A stretch of DNA of 64,000 nt, taken from the NCBI GenBank assembly GCA_017428325.1, contig JAFRRA010000002.1:1-64000 (forward strand). The letters run 5' to 3'. Numbering within the stretch: the stretch's first letter is position 1; each line of letters begins with the position of its first letter. A program made the position numbers and the translations under genes. The notes under the pieces were generated by a model, which saw only the letters and a program-made list of their open reading frames with translations, was not told the origin of the DNA and made no database searches. This DNA is from Bacteroidales bacterium (lineage in GTDB: Bacteria > Bacteroidota > Bacteroidia > Bacteroidales > UBA932). Positions 18,106-27,591 of the stretch are shown here, in pieces.

Positions 18106-19773
18106 ATGATGTACACTTCAGACTCTCTGATCGAGATTATTGAGGAGAGCTTCAAACACAACTGGAACCGTCCGGCGTTGAGTGACTATAAGGGAATCAC
18201 TCTGTATTACAGGGACGTGGCGAGAAGGGTTGCGAAAATGCATATCGTTTTCCGGGAGAGCGGCGTCAAGCAGGGAGACAAGATTGCCATCTGCTCCAAG
18301 AACCAGTCCAACTGGGCTGTGGTGTTCCTATCCTGCCTTACATACGGGGCTGTTCCGGTACCTATTCTCCACGAGTTCAAGCCAAGCAACATAGAGCATA
18401 TCGTAAACCATTCGGACAGTATGATCCTCTTTGCCGGAAGCATCATACTTGAAGGCCTTACGCTAAGCCATATGCCAAACGTCAGCACTGTTATCTGCCT
18501 GGATGATTTCTCGCTTGTACAGACCAAGAACAAGGCTGTATATCTGGCTATGGAGCATCTGAACGAGCTCTTTGGCAAGGCCTATCCAAAGGTTTTCGGG
18601 CCGGACTGCATTTCATATCGCAGAGAATCAGACCCTAACGAGATGGCTATGATCAACTACACCAGCGGTACCAGCGGTTTTTCCAAAGGCGTGATGATTC
18701 CATACAGGGCGTTGAGGTCCAATGTGCTTTTCGCATACAAGGTAATGAGTTCGGTGGACGAGAATTCCAACGTTGTCTCCATTCTTCCGTCTGCCCATAT
18801 GTACGGAATGATGTTCGAGTTTCTGTATGAGATGACGGTGGGGGCGCACGTCCACTTCCTGACCAGGGTCCCTAGCCCAAGCGTGATTGTAAAGGCATTC
18901 GAGGAAATAAAGCCGAAGATTATTATCTCCGTGCCTCTCGTCATCGAAAAGATTTACAAGAACCGTCTGCAGCCATTCCTCTCCACTCCTGGTGTCAGGT
19001 TCCTGCTCAGGCTTCCTATCGCCGACAAGAGGATAAAGACACAGATAAACGACACTCTGACAAGTTCATTCGGAGGAGAGTTCGAGGAAGTCATAATAGG
19101 CGGCGCCGCCTTCAACAAGGAGGCCGACAACTTCTTCAACTCCATCGGTTTCAAGTACACCGTAGGCTATGGAATGACTGAGTGCGCTCCGATTATCGCC
19201 TATGCGGACTGGAAGGAAAAGAAAGTGGGATCATGCGGCTATGCGGCTCCGAGGATGCAGATCAGGATCGATTCAGACAAGCCTCGCTCTGTACCGGGAG
19301 AGATCCAGGTCAAGGGAGACAACACCATGCTCGGCTACTACAAGAACGAGATAGCCACCCGTGACGCGTTTACGGAAGACGGATGGATGCGTACCGGAGA
19401 CCTTGGAATCCTGGACAAGGACGGCTTCCTTTACATCAAGGGAAGGAGCAAGAACATGATCCTGGGTCCTAGCGGCCAGAATATCTATCCGGAAGAGATC
19501 GAGAGCATCATTAATAATATGCCATATGTGGTTGAATCCTTGGTAATAGAGGATGACGGCAAGATGATAGCCCTTATTTATCCGGACATCGAGGGAGCTT
19601 CCAGGGACGGCCTTACGACCGCCGCGCAGATTGAGGCCAAGATGAACGAGAACATAGCTATCGTAAACGAGGAAATGCCGAACTACTCCAAGATTTCAGG
19701 AGTAAAGATTATGCCTGAGGAGTTCGAGAAGACTCCTAAGAGAAGCATCAAGCGTTACATTTATCAGAACTAA
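18106..19773 (+). CDS. Long-chain acyl-CoA/AMP ligase
   Basis: It activates a carboxylic acid, probably a fatty acid, via an acyl-adenylate. The 555-residue ANL-superfamily protein has the P-loop-like motif NYTSGTSGFSKG near residue 184, the GYGMTECAP motif, and GWMRTGDLG (aspartate that binds the AMP ribose) followed by the mobile C-terminal domain with the final Lys in TPKRSIKR. The gene is two bases upstream of the dCMP deaminase gene and follows an MsbA-like exporter, so lipid metabolism is a fair guess. Confidence 0.9.
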   Translation: MMYTSDSLIEIIEESFKHNWNRPALSDYKGITLYYRDVARRVAKMHIVFRESGVKQGDKIAICSKNQSNWAVVFLSCLTYGAVPVPILHEFKPSNIEHIVNHSDSMILFAGSIILEGLTLSHMPNVSTVICLDDFSLVQTKNKAVYLAMEHLNELFGKAYPKVFGPDCISYRRESDPNEMAMINYTSGTSGFSKGVMIPYRALRSNVLFAYKVMSSVDENSNVVSILPSAHMYGMMFEFLYEMTVGAHVHFLTRVPSPSVIVKAFEEIKPKIIISVPLVIEKIYKNRLQPFLSTPGVRFLLRLPIADKRIKTQINDTLTSSFGGEFEEVIIGGAAFNKEADNFFNSIGFKYTVGYGMTECAPIIAYADWKEKKVGSCGYAAPRMQIRIDSDKPRSVPGEIQVKGDNTMLGYYKNEIATRDAFTEDGWMRTGDLGILDKDGFLYIKGRSKNMILGPSGQNIYPEEIESIINNMPYVVESLVIEDDGKMIALIYPDIEGASRDGLTTAAQIEAKMNENIAIVNEEMPNYSKISGVKIMPEEFEKTPKRSIKRYIYQN

Positions 19774-19774
19774 G

Positions 19775-20239
19775 ATGGACAAGCAGCTGCAATTCGACCT
19801 CAGCTATCTTCAGATGGCTGGCATTTGGGCAAGGAATTCCTATAGCAAAAGGCTTCAGGTAGGGGCTTTGCTGGTCAAGGACAGAATGATTATTTCGGAC
19901 GGATACAACGGTACGCCTTCAGGATTCGAGAACGTCTGCGAGGATGAAAACGGGGTAACCAAGCCATATGTGCTTCACGCCGAGGCAAACGCCATAACCA
20001 AGGTTGCAAAGAGCAACAACTCGTCGGACGGGGCAACGCTCTACATAACGGCATCTCCATGTATGGAATGCGCCAAGCTCATAATCCAGAGCGGGATAAG
20101 GAGAGTGGTCTATCGCGATGCCTATCGTCTTGATGACGGCATAAAGCTTCTGAAGAGGGCTGGTATAACGGTAGAACAGCTGGATTCTGACAAAATCAGG
20201 GAACTTGAAGCTGAGAGAGAGGCTTCGGAAAGCAAATAG
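19775..20239 (+). CDS. Deoxycytidylate (dCMP) deaminase family protein
   Basis: The 154-residue zinc enzyme has the cytidine-deaminase motifs HAEANAI (zinc His and catalytic Glu) and SPCMECAKL (two zinc Cys). The N-terminal QLQFDLSYLQMAGIWARNSYSKRLQVGALLV matches the ComEB/dCMP deaminase type (quoted here only as a region; key residues are the two motifs). It probably supplies dUMP for dTMP synthesis. It lies in a dense run of plus-strand genes. Confidence 0.9.
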   Translation: MDKQLQFDLSYLQMAGIWARNSYSKRLQVGALLVKDRMIISDGYNGTPSGFENVCEDENGVTKPYVLHAEANAITKVAKSNNSSDGATLYITASPCMECAKLIIQSGIRRVVYRDAYRLDDGIKLLKRAGITVEQLDSDKIRELEAEREASESK

Positions 20240-20248
20240 ACTCAGGAA

Positions 20249-21892
20249 ATGTTCAAGAAACTTAAAGATCTTCTGGATAATCCGTGGTTCTGGATTTTTT
20301 TGCTGCTTATCGGAGTGGCTTTCTGGCTGGGCACTATGAGGCGACTAGCCAGAGGCAATATCATAAAGCCTGTCGAAATCTCCGATTCAAAGCGCTGGTC
20401 CAAACTTCTCCTGGTACTGGACCAGGTGGAGAAGAACTATGTGGATTCCATTAGCAGCGAGGGAATTACAGAAAGTTCCCTGCCTTATATACTTGAGAGG
20501 CTGGATCCCCATTCCGTTTATCTTCCGCCAAAGGACCTTAAGGAGGCGGACGAGTCCCTTTCGGGAAACTTCTCTGGAATAGGCATCGAGTTCAATGTTC
20601 CTGAAGATACGCTTGTTGTCATTAATGTAGTCCCTAACGGCCCTAGCGAGCGTGTGGGACTTCTCAGCGGAGACCGCATTGTCACGATAGACGGAAGGAA
20701 TGTCGCCGGTATAAAATTCTCTCAGGATTCCATGATGAAACTGCTCAGGGGACCTGTAAACACCAAGGTTAATGTGGGAATAAAGAGAAACGGCGAGAAG
20801 GATCTGCTGTCTTTTGACATAACAAGGGGAATCATTCCGGTTCACAGCGTGGATGCAGCGCTGATGCTCACTCCGACTCTGGGCTACATAAAGATTTCCA
20901 GTTTTTCCCTGACAACCCATAAGGAATTCCTTGTAGCCGCAGCTCAGCTCAGCCAGCAGGGGATGAAGTCCCTGCTCCTCGACTTGAGAGACAATCCGGG
21001 AGGCTATATGGAACAGGCAAACCTTCTTGCCAACGAATTCCTGAACAAGGGAGACAAGATCGTGTATATGGAAGGCAGGATGAGGAAGAGAGAGGATGTC
21101 ACGGCGACCGGCTCCGGTCATTTCAAGGATTTACGCCTTTATGTGGCGATCAACGAGAACAGCGCATCTTCCAGCGAGATTGTGGCTGGAGCCATACAGG
21201 ACAATGACCGGGGAGTAATCATCGGAAGGCGTTCCTTTGGCAAGGGACTGGTGCAGGAGCCTGTCTATTTCTCGGACAACAGCGGAATCCGTCTTACGGT
21301 AGCCCGTTTCTACACCCCGTCCGGAAGATGCATACAGAAGCCTTACACGGATGATTACCGCTACGATATCCTCGAGCGCTACCAGAGGGGAGAGATGCAG
21401 AATGCGGACAGCATAAAGGTCAACGATTCCCTCAAATACACCACTGTTCACGGAAATGTAGTTTACGGCGGCGGAGGAATTATTCCTGACGTGTTCGTGC
21501 CTATGGATACTACAGGCGTAACCGATTTCCTGGTTAAGGTAAACCGCAAGAGCCTGCAGATGAGATTCAGTTCACTGTTTGCGGACCACAACAGGGAGAG
21601 CCTTAACGCCATTTCCGATTACGGAAGTCTGGAAGAGCTCTTCCGCAAGGAAAGCCTGGCGACCCAGTTCCGCCTTTATGCCGCATCGGAGGGAGTAAGA
21701 CCGGCCCCGGGAGAGTGGGAAATCAGCGGAGACATTCTTCTGGAACAGCTTAAGGGACTTATAGGCCGTTACTCGGCGATGAAAGAAGATGCCTTCTACC
21801 ACTATATACTCAAGATAGACAACCTGGTAGACAAGGTGGAGGCTCTGGACAGTGAAAAAGACAGCACAGAAAAAGAAACCCAAGAACAATAG
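20249..21892 (+). CDS. S41-family C-terminal processing protease
   Basis: The 547-residue enzyme has an N-terminal membrane anchor (residues 12-30), a PDZ domain near residues 110-190 with SGIGIEF and GLLSGDRIVTIDG, and an S41 catalytic domain. The Ser-Lys dyad is visible as NENSASSSEIVAGA and RSFGKGLVQ. The last 150 residues form a helical tail. It acts in the periplasm on protein C-termini, like CtpA or Prc. A few bases separate it from the rpiB start. Confidence 0.92.
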   Translation: MFKKLKDLLDNPWFWIFLLLIGVAFWLGTMRRLARGNIIKPVEISDSKRWSKLLLVLDQVEKNYVDSISSEGITESSLPYILERLDPHSVYLPPKDLKEADESLSGNFSGIGIEFNVPEDTLVVINVVPNGPSERVGLLSGDRIVTIDGRNVAGIKFSQDSMMKLLRGPVNTKVNVGIKRNGEKDLLSFDITRGIIPVHSVDAALMLTPTLGYIKISSFSLTTHKEFLVAAAQLSQQGMKSLLLDLRDNPGGYMEQANLLANEFLNKGDKIVYMEGRMRKREDVTATGSGHFKDLRLYVAINENSASSSEIVAGAIQDNDRGVIIGRRSFGKGLVQEPVYFSDNSGIRLTVARFYTPSGRCIQKPYTDDYRYDILERYQRGEMQNADSIKVNDSLKYTTVHGNVVYGGGGIIPDVFVPMDTTGVTDFLVKVNRKSLQMRFSSLFADHNRESLNAISDYGSLEELFRKESLATQFRLYAASEGVRPAPGEWEISGDILLEQLKGLIGRYSAMKEDAFYHYILKIDNLVDKVEALDSEKDSTEKETQEQ

Positions 21893-21896
21893 CTAT

Positions 21897-22343
21897 ATGG
21901 AAAAGACAGTAGGCATGGCATCCGACCACGCGGGATTCCAGATGAAGGAGTATCTGAAGAGTCTCCTTAACGACAAAGGCTACTCCGTCAAGGATTTTGG
22001 CGCGTACTCTTCCGAGAGCATAGATTATCCTGATACCGCCCACCCTCTGGCTGAAGCTGTTGAGAAAGGCGAGGTTGAATTCGGCATAGCCATATGCGGC
22101 AGCGGCAACGGCATCAGCATGACCGTTAACAAGCACCAGGGAATCAGGGCTGCATTATGCTGGACTCCGGAGCTGGGAGCATTGGCAAAGCAGCACAACA
22201 ACGCCAACATACTGGCTCTTCCCGCAAGATTCATTTCCGAGGAACTTGCCAGGGATATCGTAAGGGCCTATATGGCAGCTGAATTCGAGGGAGGCCGCCA
22301 TCAAAGGAGAATAGAGAAAATCCCAGTCCGTCCCAAGGAATAA
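21897..22343 (+). CDS. rpiB: Ribose-5-phosphate isomerase B
   Basis: It interconverts ribose-5-phosphate and ribulose-5-phosphate. The 148-residue protein has GMASDHAGFQMKEYL at the N-terminus, the catalytic Cys in AICGSGNGISM, and NNANILALPARF, all typical of RpiB/LacAB. The frame is open from 21852, but that part overlaps the upstream protease gene in another frame, so I use the ATG at 21897, four bases after the previous stop. Confidence 0.93.
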   Translation: MEKTVGMASDHAGFQMKEYLKSLLNDKGYSVKDFGAYSSESIDYPDTAHPLAEAVEKGEVEFGIAICGSGNGISMTVNKHQGIRAALCWTPELGALAKQHNNANILALPARFISEELARDIVRAYMAAEFEGGRHQRRIEKIPVRPKE

Positions 22344-22350
22344 GCACTCT

Positions 22351-23247
22351 ATGGAAGACATCCGCCAGACTCTCCATCCCCTTGTCATAGACAGGCGCAA
22401 TCCTGTCCGTCTGGAGGATGATATGGCTGCCTATCCATCCGGAATCATCTTTCCGGTTGACAAGCCGTACAGGTGGACCAGTTCCGATGTTGTGCGGAAA
22501 ATAAAATACTTTCTCCGCAACCGGTTCAACACCAAGAACGTTAAAATAGGACATGCCGGCACGCTTGACCCTCTGGCAACAGGTCTTCTGATAATATGCG
22601 TTGGCAAGGCCTGCAAACTCAGCGAGGCCCTTCAGGCGGAAAAGAAGGAATATATCGCCGAGTTCACTCTGGGTGCCACAACCCCTTCCTTTGACAGGGA
22701 ACATCCTATCGATGCCCTTTTCCCGACATCCCACATCGCGGAGGAAGATATGAGAAAGGCCGCCCTCAGTTTCACTTCCCAGACAGAACAGATGCCACCT
22801 GCCTATTCTGCAAAATATGTCAACGGCACCAGATCTTACTACCTGGCCCGCAACGGTGAAGAGTCAGATCTCAAGCCTGCCGCAATAAAGATCTACGATT
22901 CAGAACTCCTGGATCCGGATAATCCGCTTATCCAGACTTTGACACGGCCATCATACGGAACGGACGCACTTCATAACACTTTTACCGTAAAGAAAAGGAT
23001 TGCCTCTGAAGAAAACCGCCCGGTTGTCCGCTACACGGAGGGTTCCCTCCTTTCTCCGGAAGAAATCCGCAGCCTGCCGACCGCTGTCCTCAGGATAGAA
23101 TGCAGCAAGGGAACCTACATACGCTCCATGGCCAGGGATTTCGGTGCAATGCTATCCAGCGGCGCCTTTATGTCCGCCCTCAGGCGCTCTGCCTCAGGCG
23201 GGTTCAGGGTCGAAGACGCTCTTGACATAAAAGAATATTTCGGATAG
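22351..23247 (+). CDS. truB: tRNA pseudouridine-55 synthase
   Basis: The 298-residue protein isomerises U55 in the T-loop of tRNAs. It has the catalytic motif GHAGTLDPLATGLL with the conserved Asp, plus SAKYVNGTRSYYLAR and GTYIRSMARDFG. About 30 extra residues at the N-terminus precede the usual KPYRWTSSDVV start. An insertion at residues 180-240 makes it longer than the minimal family member. Confidence 0.94.
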   Translation: MEDIRQTLHPLVIDRRNPVRLEDDMAAYPSGIIFPVDKPYRWTSSDVVRKIKYFLRNRFNTKNVKIGHAGTLDPLATGLLIICVGKACKLSEALQAEKKEYIAEFTLGATTPSFDREHPIDALFPTSHIAEEDMRKAALSFTSQTEQMPPAYSAKYVNGTRSYYLARNGEESDLKPAAIKIYDSELLDPDNPLIQTLTRPSYGTDALHNTFTVKKRIASEENRPVVRYTEGSLLSPEEIRSLPTAVLRIECSKGTYIRSMARDFGAMLSSGAFMSALRRSASGGFRVEDALDIKEYFG

Positions 23248-23315
23248 CTGTAACCTTTTTGCTTTTCCTCCGTATAATATTTTGCCTATCGTGTATGGGC
23301 AAAATCAGAGTTTTT

Positions 23316-24380
23316 ATGAAATTATCACAATTCAAATTTCCTTTCCGAACAGATCTGATCGCAAAGGATCCGACCCGTTTCAGGGACGATTGCAAGCTGA
23401 TGGTGATGCGTCGCCAGTCCGGCAAGATAGAGAACAAAATATTCAAGAATATCCTGGATTATGCTCGTGAGGGCGACATTTTCGTCCTCAACGACACAAA
23501 GGTTTTCCCGGCCCGCCTTCAGGGCAACAAGGAAAAGACCGGTGCAGAGATCGAGGTTTCCCTGCTAAGGGAGCTCAACCGCGAACAGAGGCTCTGGGAC
23601 GTGCTGGTTGATCCGGCCCGCAAGATCAGAATCGGCAACAAGCTTTATTTTGGAGAGAACGATTCCCTTGTGGCTGAGGTGATTGACAACACAACATCCA
23701 GAGGCAGAACCCTCCGTTTCCTGTTCGACGGCAGCTATGAGGATTTCAGAAATACGCTTTTCAGCGTTGGAGAACTTCCGGTGCCAAAAGAAATCCGCCC
23801 TCATCCGAACGAGGATGACCAGGTGAACTTCAACACCATTTTCGCCCGCCACGAAGGCGCAATTGCGACTCCGGCAGCCGGCCTGCATTTTTCCCGCGAG
23901 CTTTTTACCCGTATGGAAATCAAGGGAGTTGACTGCACCTTCATCACTTCCCACGTAGGACTGAGCAATTTTGGCGGTGTAGATGTCGAGGACCTGTCCA
24001 AGCACAAGATGGGCAGCGAGAGGATAATCATCTCCGAGGAGAGCGCAGAGAAGATCAACAAGGCCAAGGAAGACGGCCACAGGGTATTTGCCATCGGCGT
24101 TACCGTGGCAAGGGCTCTTGAGACTCCGGTCACCACGACCCACAGGGTGAAGCCAATCGACGGCTGGACCAACAAGTTCATCTTCCCTCCTTACGACTTC
24201 AAGATTGTGGACGCGCTGGTTACCAACTTCCACTATCCTCTGAGCACCATGCTTATGTGCCAGGCGGCTTTCGGCGGCTATGACAAGGTTATGGCGGCCT
24301 ACAAGCAGGCTATGCACGCAAAAGATCCGTCCGGATTTTACCGTTTCGGCATCTACGGAGACGCGATGTTAATCGTGTAA
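23316..24380 (+). CDS. queA: S-adenosylmethionine:tRNA ribosyltransferase-isomerase
   Basis: It makes epoxyqueuosine in tRNA by transferring the ribosyl part of SAM. The 354-residue protein has VLNDTKVFPARLQG, AGLHFS, TLHVGLSNFGGV-like (FITSHVGLSNFGG) and TNFHYPLSTMLM, all QueA landmarks. I choose the ATG at 23316 (MKLSQFKF) because the extension back to 23259 is hydrophobic, unlike the family, and covers the intergenic region. A terminator follows at 24451. Confidence 0.94.
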   Translation: MKLSQFKFPFRTDLIAKDPTRFRDDCKLMVMRRQSGKIENKIFKNILDYAREGDIFVLNDTKVFPARLQGNKEKTGAEIEVSLLRELNREQRLWDVLVDPARKIRIGNKLYFGENDSLVAEVIDNTTSRGRTLRFLFDGSYEDFRNTLFSVGELPVPKEIRPHPNEDDQVNFNTIFARHEGAIATPAAGLHFSRELFTRMEIKGVDCTFITSHVGLSNFGGVDVEDLSKHKMGSERIIISEESAEKINKAKEDGHRVFAIGVTVARALETPVTTTHRVKPIDGWTNKFIFPPYDFKIVDALVTNFHYPLSTMLMCQAAFGGYDKVMAAYKQAMHAKDPSGFYRFGIYGDAMLIV

Positions 24381-24450
24381 ATCCGTTTAGGAAACGGTTA
24401 AACGTTTAAAAGACTGCAAACGGGTAAATTGTACCATTTGGTATTCCCAG

Positions 24451-24484
24451 ACAGCGGCAGATTCATATCTTGCCGCTGTTTTTA
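24451..24484 (+). terminator. Terminator after queA
   Basis: ACAGCGGCA (24451-24459) pairs perfectly with TGCCGCTGT (24471-24479) around an 11-base loop and is followed by a T-rich stretch. It lies 17 bases before dprA, so dprA needs its own promoter or some read-through. Confidence 0.8.
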
Positions 24485-24500
24485 TTTGTGTTGTCAGGAA

Positions 24501-25604
24501 ATGGAGATTGAGGTTGAGGCTCTGCTGTGTGCAATGAGCCGTGTTTTGATTAATCATCCGTCAAAGGGGTGCCTGGTTTTAAAGGAGGCGGGAAGCCTCG
24601 AGAGACTATTGAAGGAAGGTTCTTCATTTGTGGACGGATTGCTTAAGGTGGATGGTGTGGGGGAGATGCTCTTCTGCCGGGAGATGATGGAATGGGGGCG
24701 GCAGGAAGCCATCTGGATGAGGTCCAAAGGAGTAAAGCTGATATCTGTACTCAGCGATGAATACCCGGAGATTCTGAAGGAAATCCCGGATCCCCCTTTC
24801 CTTCTTTATTACAGGGGAAGCGCTTCTTTCGGGAGCCGGATCCTGAGCATTGTGGGAACCCGCGTGGCTTCTCCCTATGGAGCGGAATGCGTGGAAAGGA
24901 TAGTTTCAGACATTGCGGGAACTTGCACCGGAGTACAGATTGTGAGCGGATTGGCCTTGGGAATAGACGGATGTGCCCATAATGCGGCGCTTGAGGCCGG
25001 TATGGAGACAATGGCTGTCCTGCCCTGCGGCATAGACATCATATACCCCTCTGCTCACAGGGACTTGGCGGTCCATATGCTGAGCCAGGGCGGAGTCCTG
25101 ACGGAATATCCCAGAGGGACAAAACCTCTCAGGAGAAACTTTCTGCAGCGGAACCGCATAATAGCCGGAATATGCAATGCCCTGCTGGTGGGTGAAAGCC
25201 GCATAAGCGGCGGAAGCATGAGCACGGTGGAGTACGCGTCTTCCTACAGCAGGGACATCTTTGCGGTTCCCGGGCGGATGTGGGATGCCAATTCCTATGG
25301 CTGTAACTATCTTATAAGCAGAAATGTGGCACAGCTTTGCCTGAACTCTTCAACCATAATAAAGTCGATGGGATGGACAGACGGCTACATTTCTGATATC
25401 AAACGCCAGCCTTCGCTGTTTTCCGCACCGGAAGAGACCAAGCGGAAATTATTGCTATCTTTATCATCTGTTAAAGGACGGACTGCGGACTTTCTCTGCG
25501 CCAAAGCGGGAATGGACATCGGGGAATTGAGCCTGGTACTCCTGGAGATGGAAATGGACGGGCAGATCCGCAAAGACGCTTCCGGCCTGTGGTATAAAGC
25601 ATGA
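24501..25604 (+). CDS. dprA: DNA-processing protein DprA
   Basis: It loads RecA on incoming single-stranded DNA in natural transformation. The 367-residue protein has the Rossmann-like DprA core: SIVGTRVASPYGAECV near residue 117, SGLALGIDGCAHNAAL, VLPCGIDIIYP and EYPRGTKPLRRNFLQRNRIIAG. A winged-helix C-terminal domain follows (about 300-367). I use the ATG at 24501, behind AGGAA, rather than the frame start at 24429, which crosses the terminator. The tatD gene starts one base after the stop. Confidence 0.93.
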   Translation: MEIEVEALLCAMSRVLINHPSKGCLVLKEAGSLERLLKEGSSFVDGLLKVDGVGEMLFCREMMEWGRQEAIWMRSKGVKLISVLSDEYPEILKEIPDPPFLLYYRGSASFGSRILSIVGTRVASPYGAECVERIVSDIAGTCTGVQIVSGLALGIDGCAHNAALEAGMETMAVLPCGIDIIYPSAHRDLAVHMLSQGGVLTEYPRGTKPLRRNFLQRNRIIAGICNALLVGESRISGGSMSTVEYASSYSRDIFAVPGRMWDANSYGCNYLISRNVAQLCLNSSTIIKSMGWTDGYISDIKRQPSLFSAPEETKRKLLLSLSSVKGRTADFLCAKAGMDIGELSLVLLEMEMDGQIRKDASGLWYKA

Positions 25605-25605
25605 C

Positions 25606-26415
25606 ATGCGTTTTGTAGATACACATACCCATCTTTATGACGAGGCTTTTGACGGGGACAGGTCCCAGGTAATGGAACGTGTTCTGGCCAGCGGCGTGGA
25701 CCGCTGGATATTCCCGGGCATAGACTCCACTAGCTTCAAAGCCCAGATGGAGATGTATGGGAATTACAGGGAGCATACCTTTATGGGAATGGGGCTTCAT
25801 CCCACTTCTGTGGGGGAGAACTGGAAAGATGAGTTGCAGTTTGCACTGGACGAGCTCCAGACACATCCTGAGAGGTATATTGCCGTTGGGGAGATTGGCC
25901 TGGACGCTTATTGGAGCAGGGATTTCTTTTCCCAGCAGAAAGAGGTGCTGATAACTCAGCTTGAATATGCCTCCAGGAAAGACCTTCCGGTAATAATCCA
26001 CGAAAGGAGTGCCACTGAGGATATGATGGAGATTGTTTCCGCTTTCAAGGGCAGGCTTACCGGAGTCTTCCACGCCTTCACAGGAAGCATTGAGACATAC
26101 CGCAGGATTGCGTCATTTGGCGGATTCAAGGTCGGGATAGGGGGCGTGGTCACATTCAAGAATGCCGGCATTGCAAAGGTTGTGGCAGATATCCCTCTGA
26201 CAGACATAGTATTGGAGACGGATTCCCCGTATCTGACCCCGGCTCCGCACCGCGGGCAGAGGAACGAGTCGTCATACATCCCGCTTATCGCGGCCAAAAT
26301 CGCCGAGATAAAGAATATCCCGGTTGAGGAAGTTGCCAGTGTCACTACAGGGAATGCAGAGGAGCTTTTCCGGCTACCCCCGAAACAGAAAATTAACATA
26401 AAAGAAACAATATGA
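25606..26415 (+). CDS. tatD: TatD-family hydrolase
   Basis: The 269-residue metal-dependent DNase/hydrolase starts with FVDTHTHLYDEAFD (the HxH metal site). It has GEIGLD, a histidine in VIIHER, FHAFTGS, and ETDSPYLTPAPHRG, which complete the two-metal site of the TatD TIM barrel. It overlaps the asparaginase gene by four bases (ATGA-type junction), so translation is probably coupled. Confidence 0.93.
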   Translation: MRFVDTHTHLYDEAFDGDRSQVMERVLASGVDRWIFPGIDSTSFKAQMEMYGNYREHTFMGMGLHPTSVGENWKDELQFALDELQTHPERYIAVGEIGLDAYWSRDFFSQQKEVLITQLEYASRKDLPVIIHERSATEDMMEIVSAFKGRLTGVFHAFTGSIETYRRIASFGGFKVGIGGVVTFKNAGIAKVVADIPLTDIVLETDSPYLTPAPHRGQRNESSYIPLIAAKIAEIKNIPVEEVASVTTGNAEELFRLPPKQKINIKETI

Positions 26416-27446
26416 GAAGTTCCATTTTGATGATTTATACCGGCGGCACGATCGGTATGAAACAGGACGAAAAGACAATGGCTCTTGTTCCGGTGGATAT
26501 CAGCCAGATAGAGAACGAGGTGCCTGAACTCAGGAAGTTCGGCTACAAGATAGACACCTGCTCTTTTGATCCGGTGATTGATTCCTCTGACATTACTCCC
26601 GATTTCTGGGTAAAGCTTTGCGGGATTATCAAGAGGAACTACAGCAAATACGATGGATTTGTGGTCCTTCACGGCACGGACACTATGTCCTATACGGCTT
26701 CTGCGCTGAGCTTTATGCTGGAGAATCTGGCAAAACCGGTGGTTCTGACAGGAAGCCAGTTGCCGGTGGGAATGCTCCGTACGGACGGCAAGGAAAACAT
26801 CATTTCCTCCATAGAAATCGCTGCCGCCAAGGATCCGGAAGGACACCCTATGGTGCCGGAAGTATGTATTTACTTTGAGAGTCAGTTATATAGGGGAAAC
26901 AGGACAACCAAATACAATGCGGAGAACTTCCGTGCTTTCCGTTCCGCCAACTATCCGGTTCTGGCAGATGTGGGCATCCACATTAAGTATAACCGCCATC
27001 TGATCCATTATCCGGAAAGATGGGACATTCCGCTGAAAATCAGAGACAAGATGGATACTAACGTTGCCATCCTCAAGATATTCCCGGGCATTACTCCCGC
27101 CGCCATAGATGCGGTGCTTTCCACAAAGGGATGCCGGGCAGTGGTGCTGGAGACCTTCGGCAGCGGTAACGCCCCTACAGGGAAGGCTTTCCTGTCGACG
27201 ATGAAGAAATGGGTGGACAGGGGGCTTGTGATAGTTAATGTGACACAGTGCCACGCAGGCAAGGTTGATATGTGCGCCTACGCTACGGGCATGGGACTAA
27301 AGGGAGCCGGTGTCATAAGCGGCTATGACGGCACCACTGAGGCCACGCTTTGCAAGCTGTTCATGCTGCTGGGAAGGTATTCTTCCGCGGAAAAAGTGAA
27401 AAAGGAGATGCAGAAGTGCCTCAGGGGGGAAATATCCGTCATTTGA
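26412..27446 (+). CDS. ansA: L-asparaginase, type I
   Basis: It hydrolyses asparagine to aspartate and ammonia. The 344-residue protein has YTGGTIGM at residues 9-16 (first catalytic Thr) and VLHGTDTMSYTASAL (second Thr with Asp), as in cytoplasmic asparaginase I. No signal peptide is seen. Four bases overlap the upstream tatD. Confidence 0.94.
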   Translation: MRSSILMIYTGGTIGMKQDEKTMALVPVDISQIENEVPELRKFGYKIDTCSFDPVIDSSDITPDFWVKLCGIIKRNYSKYDGFVVLHGTDTMSYTASALSFMLENLAKPVVLTGSQLPVGMLRTDGKENIISSIEIAAAKDPEGHPMVPEVCIYFESQLYRGNRTTKYNAENFRAFRSANYPVLADVGIHIKYNRHLIHYPERWDIPLKIRDKMDTNVAILKIFPGITPAAIDAVLSTKGCRAVVLETFGSGNAPTGKAFLSTMKKWVDRGLVIVNVTQCHAGKVDMCAYATGMGLKGAGVISGYDGTTEATLCKLFMLLGRYSSAEKVKKEMQKCLRGEISVI

Positions 27447-27591
27447 GATTTTTGAAGATTTTCTGTAAGCAGGGTTTCTGCGAATGGAAAATTTTTGTTA
27501 CCTTGCACTTCGTTTTACGGACACCATTACAGGATAAGATAAAACAAATAATAACTGATAAACATTGTTTAATTTAATCACAACAAAATTT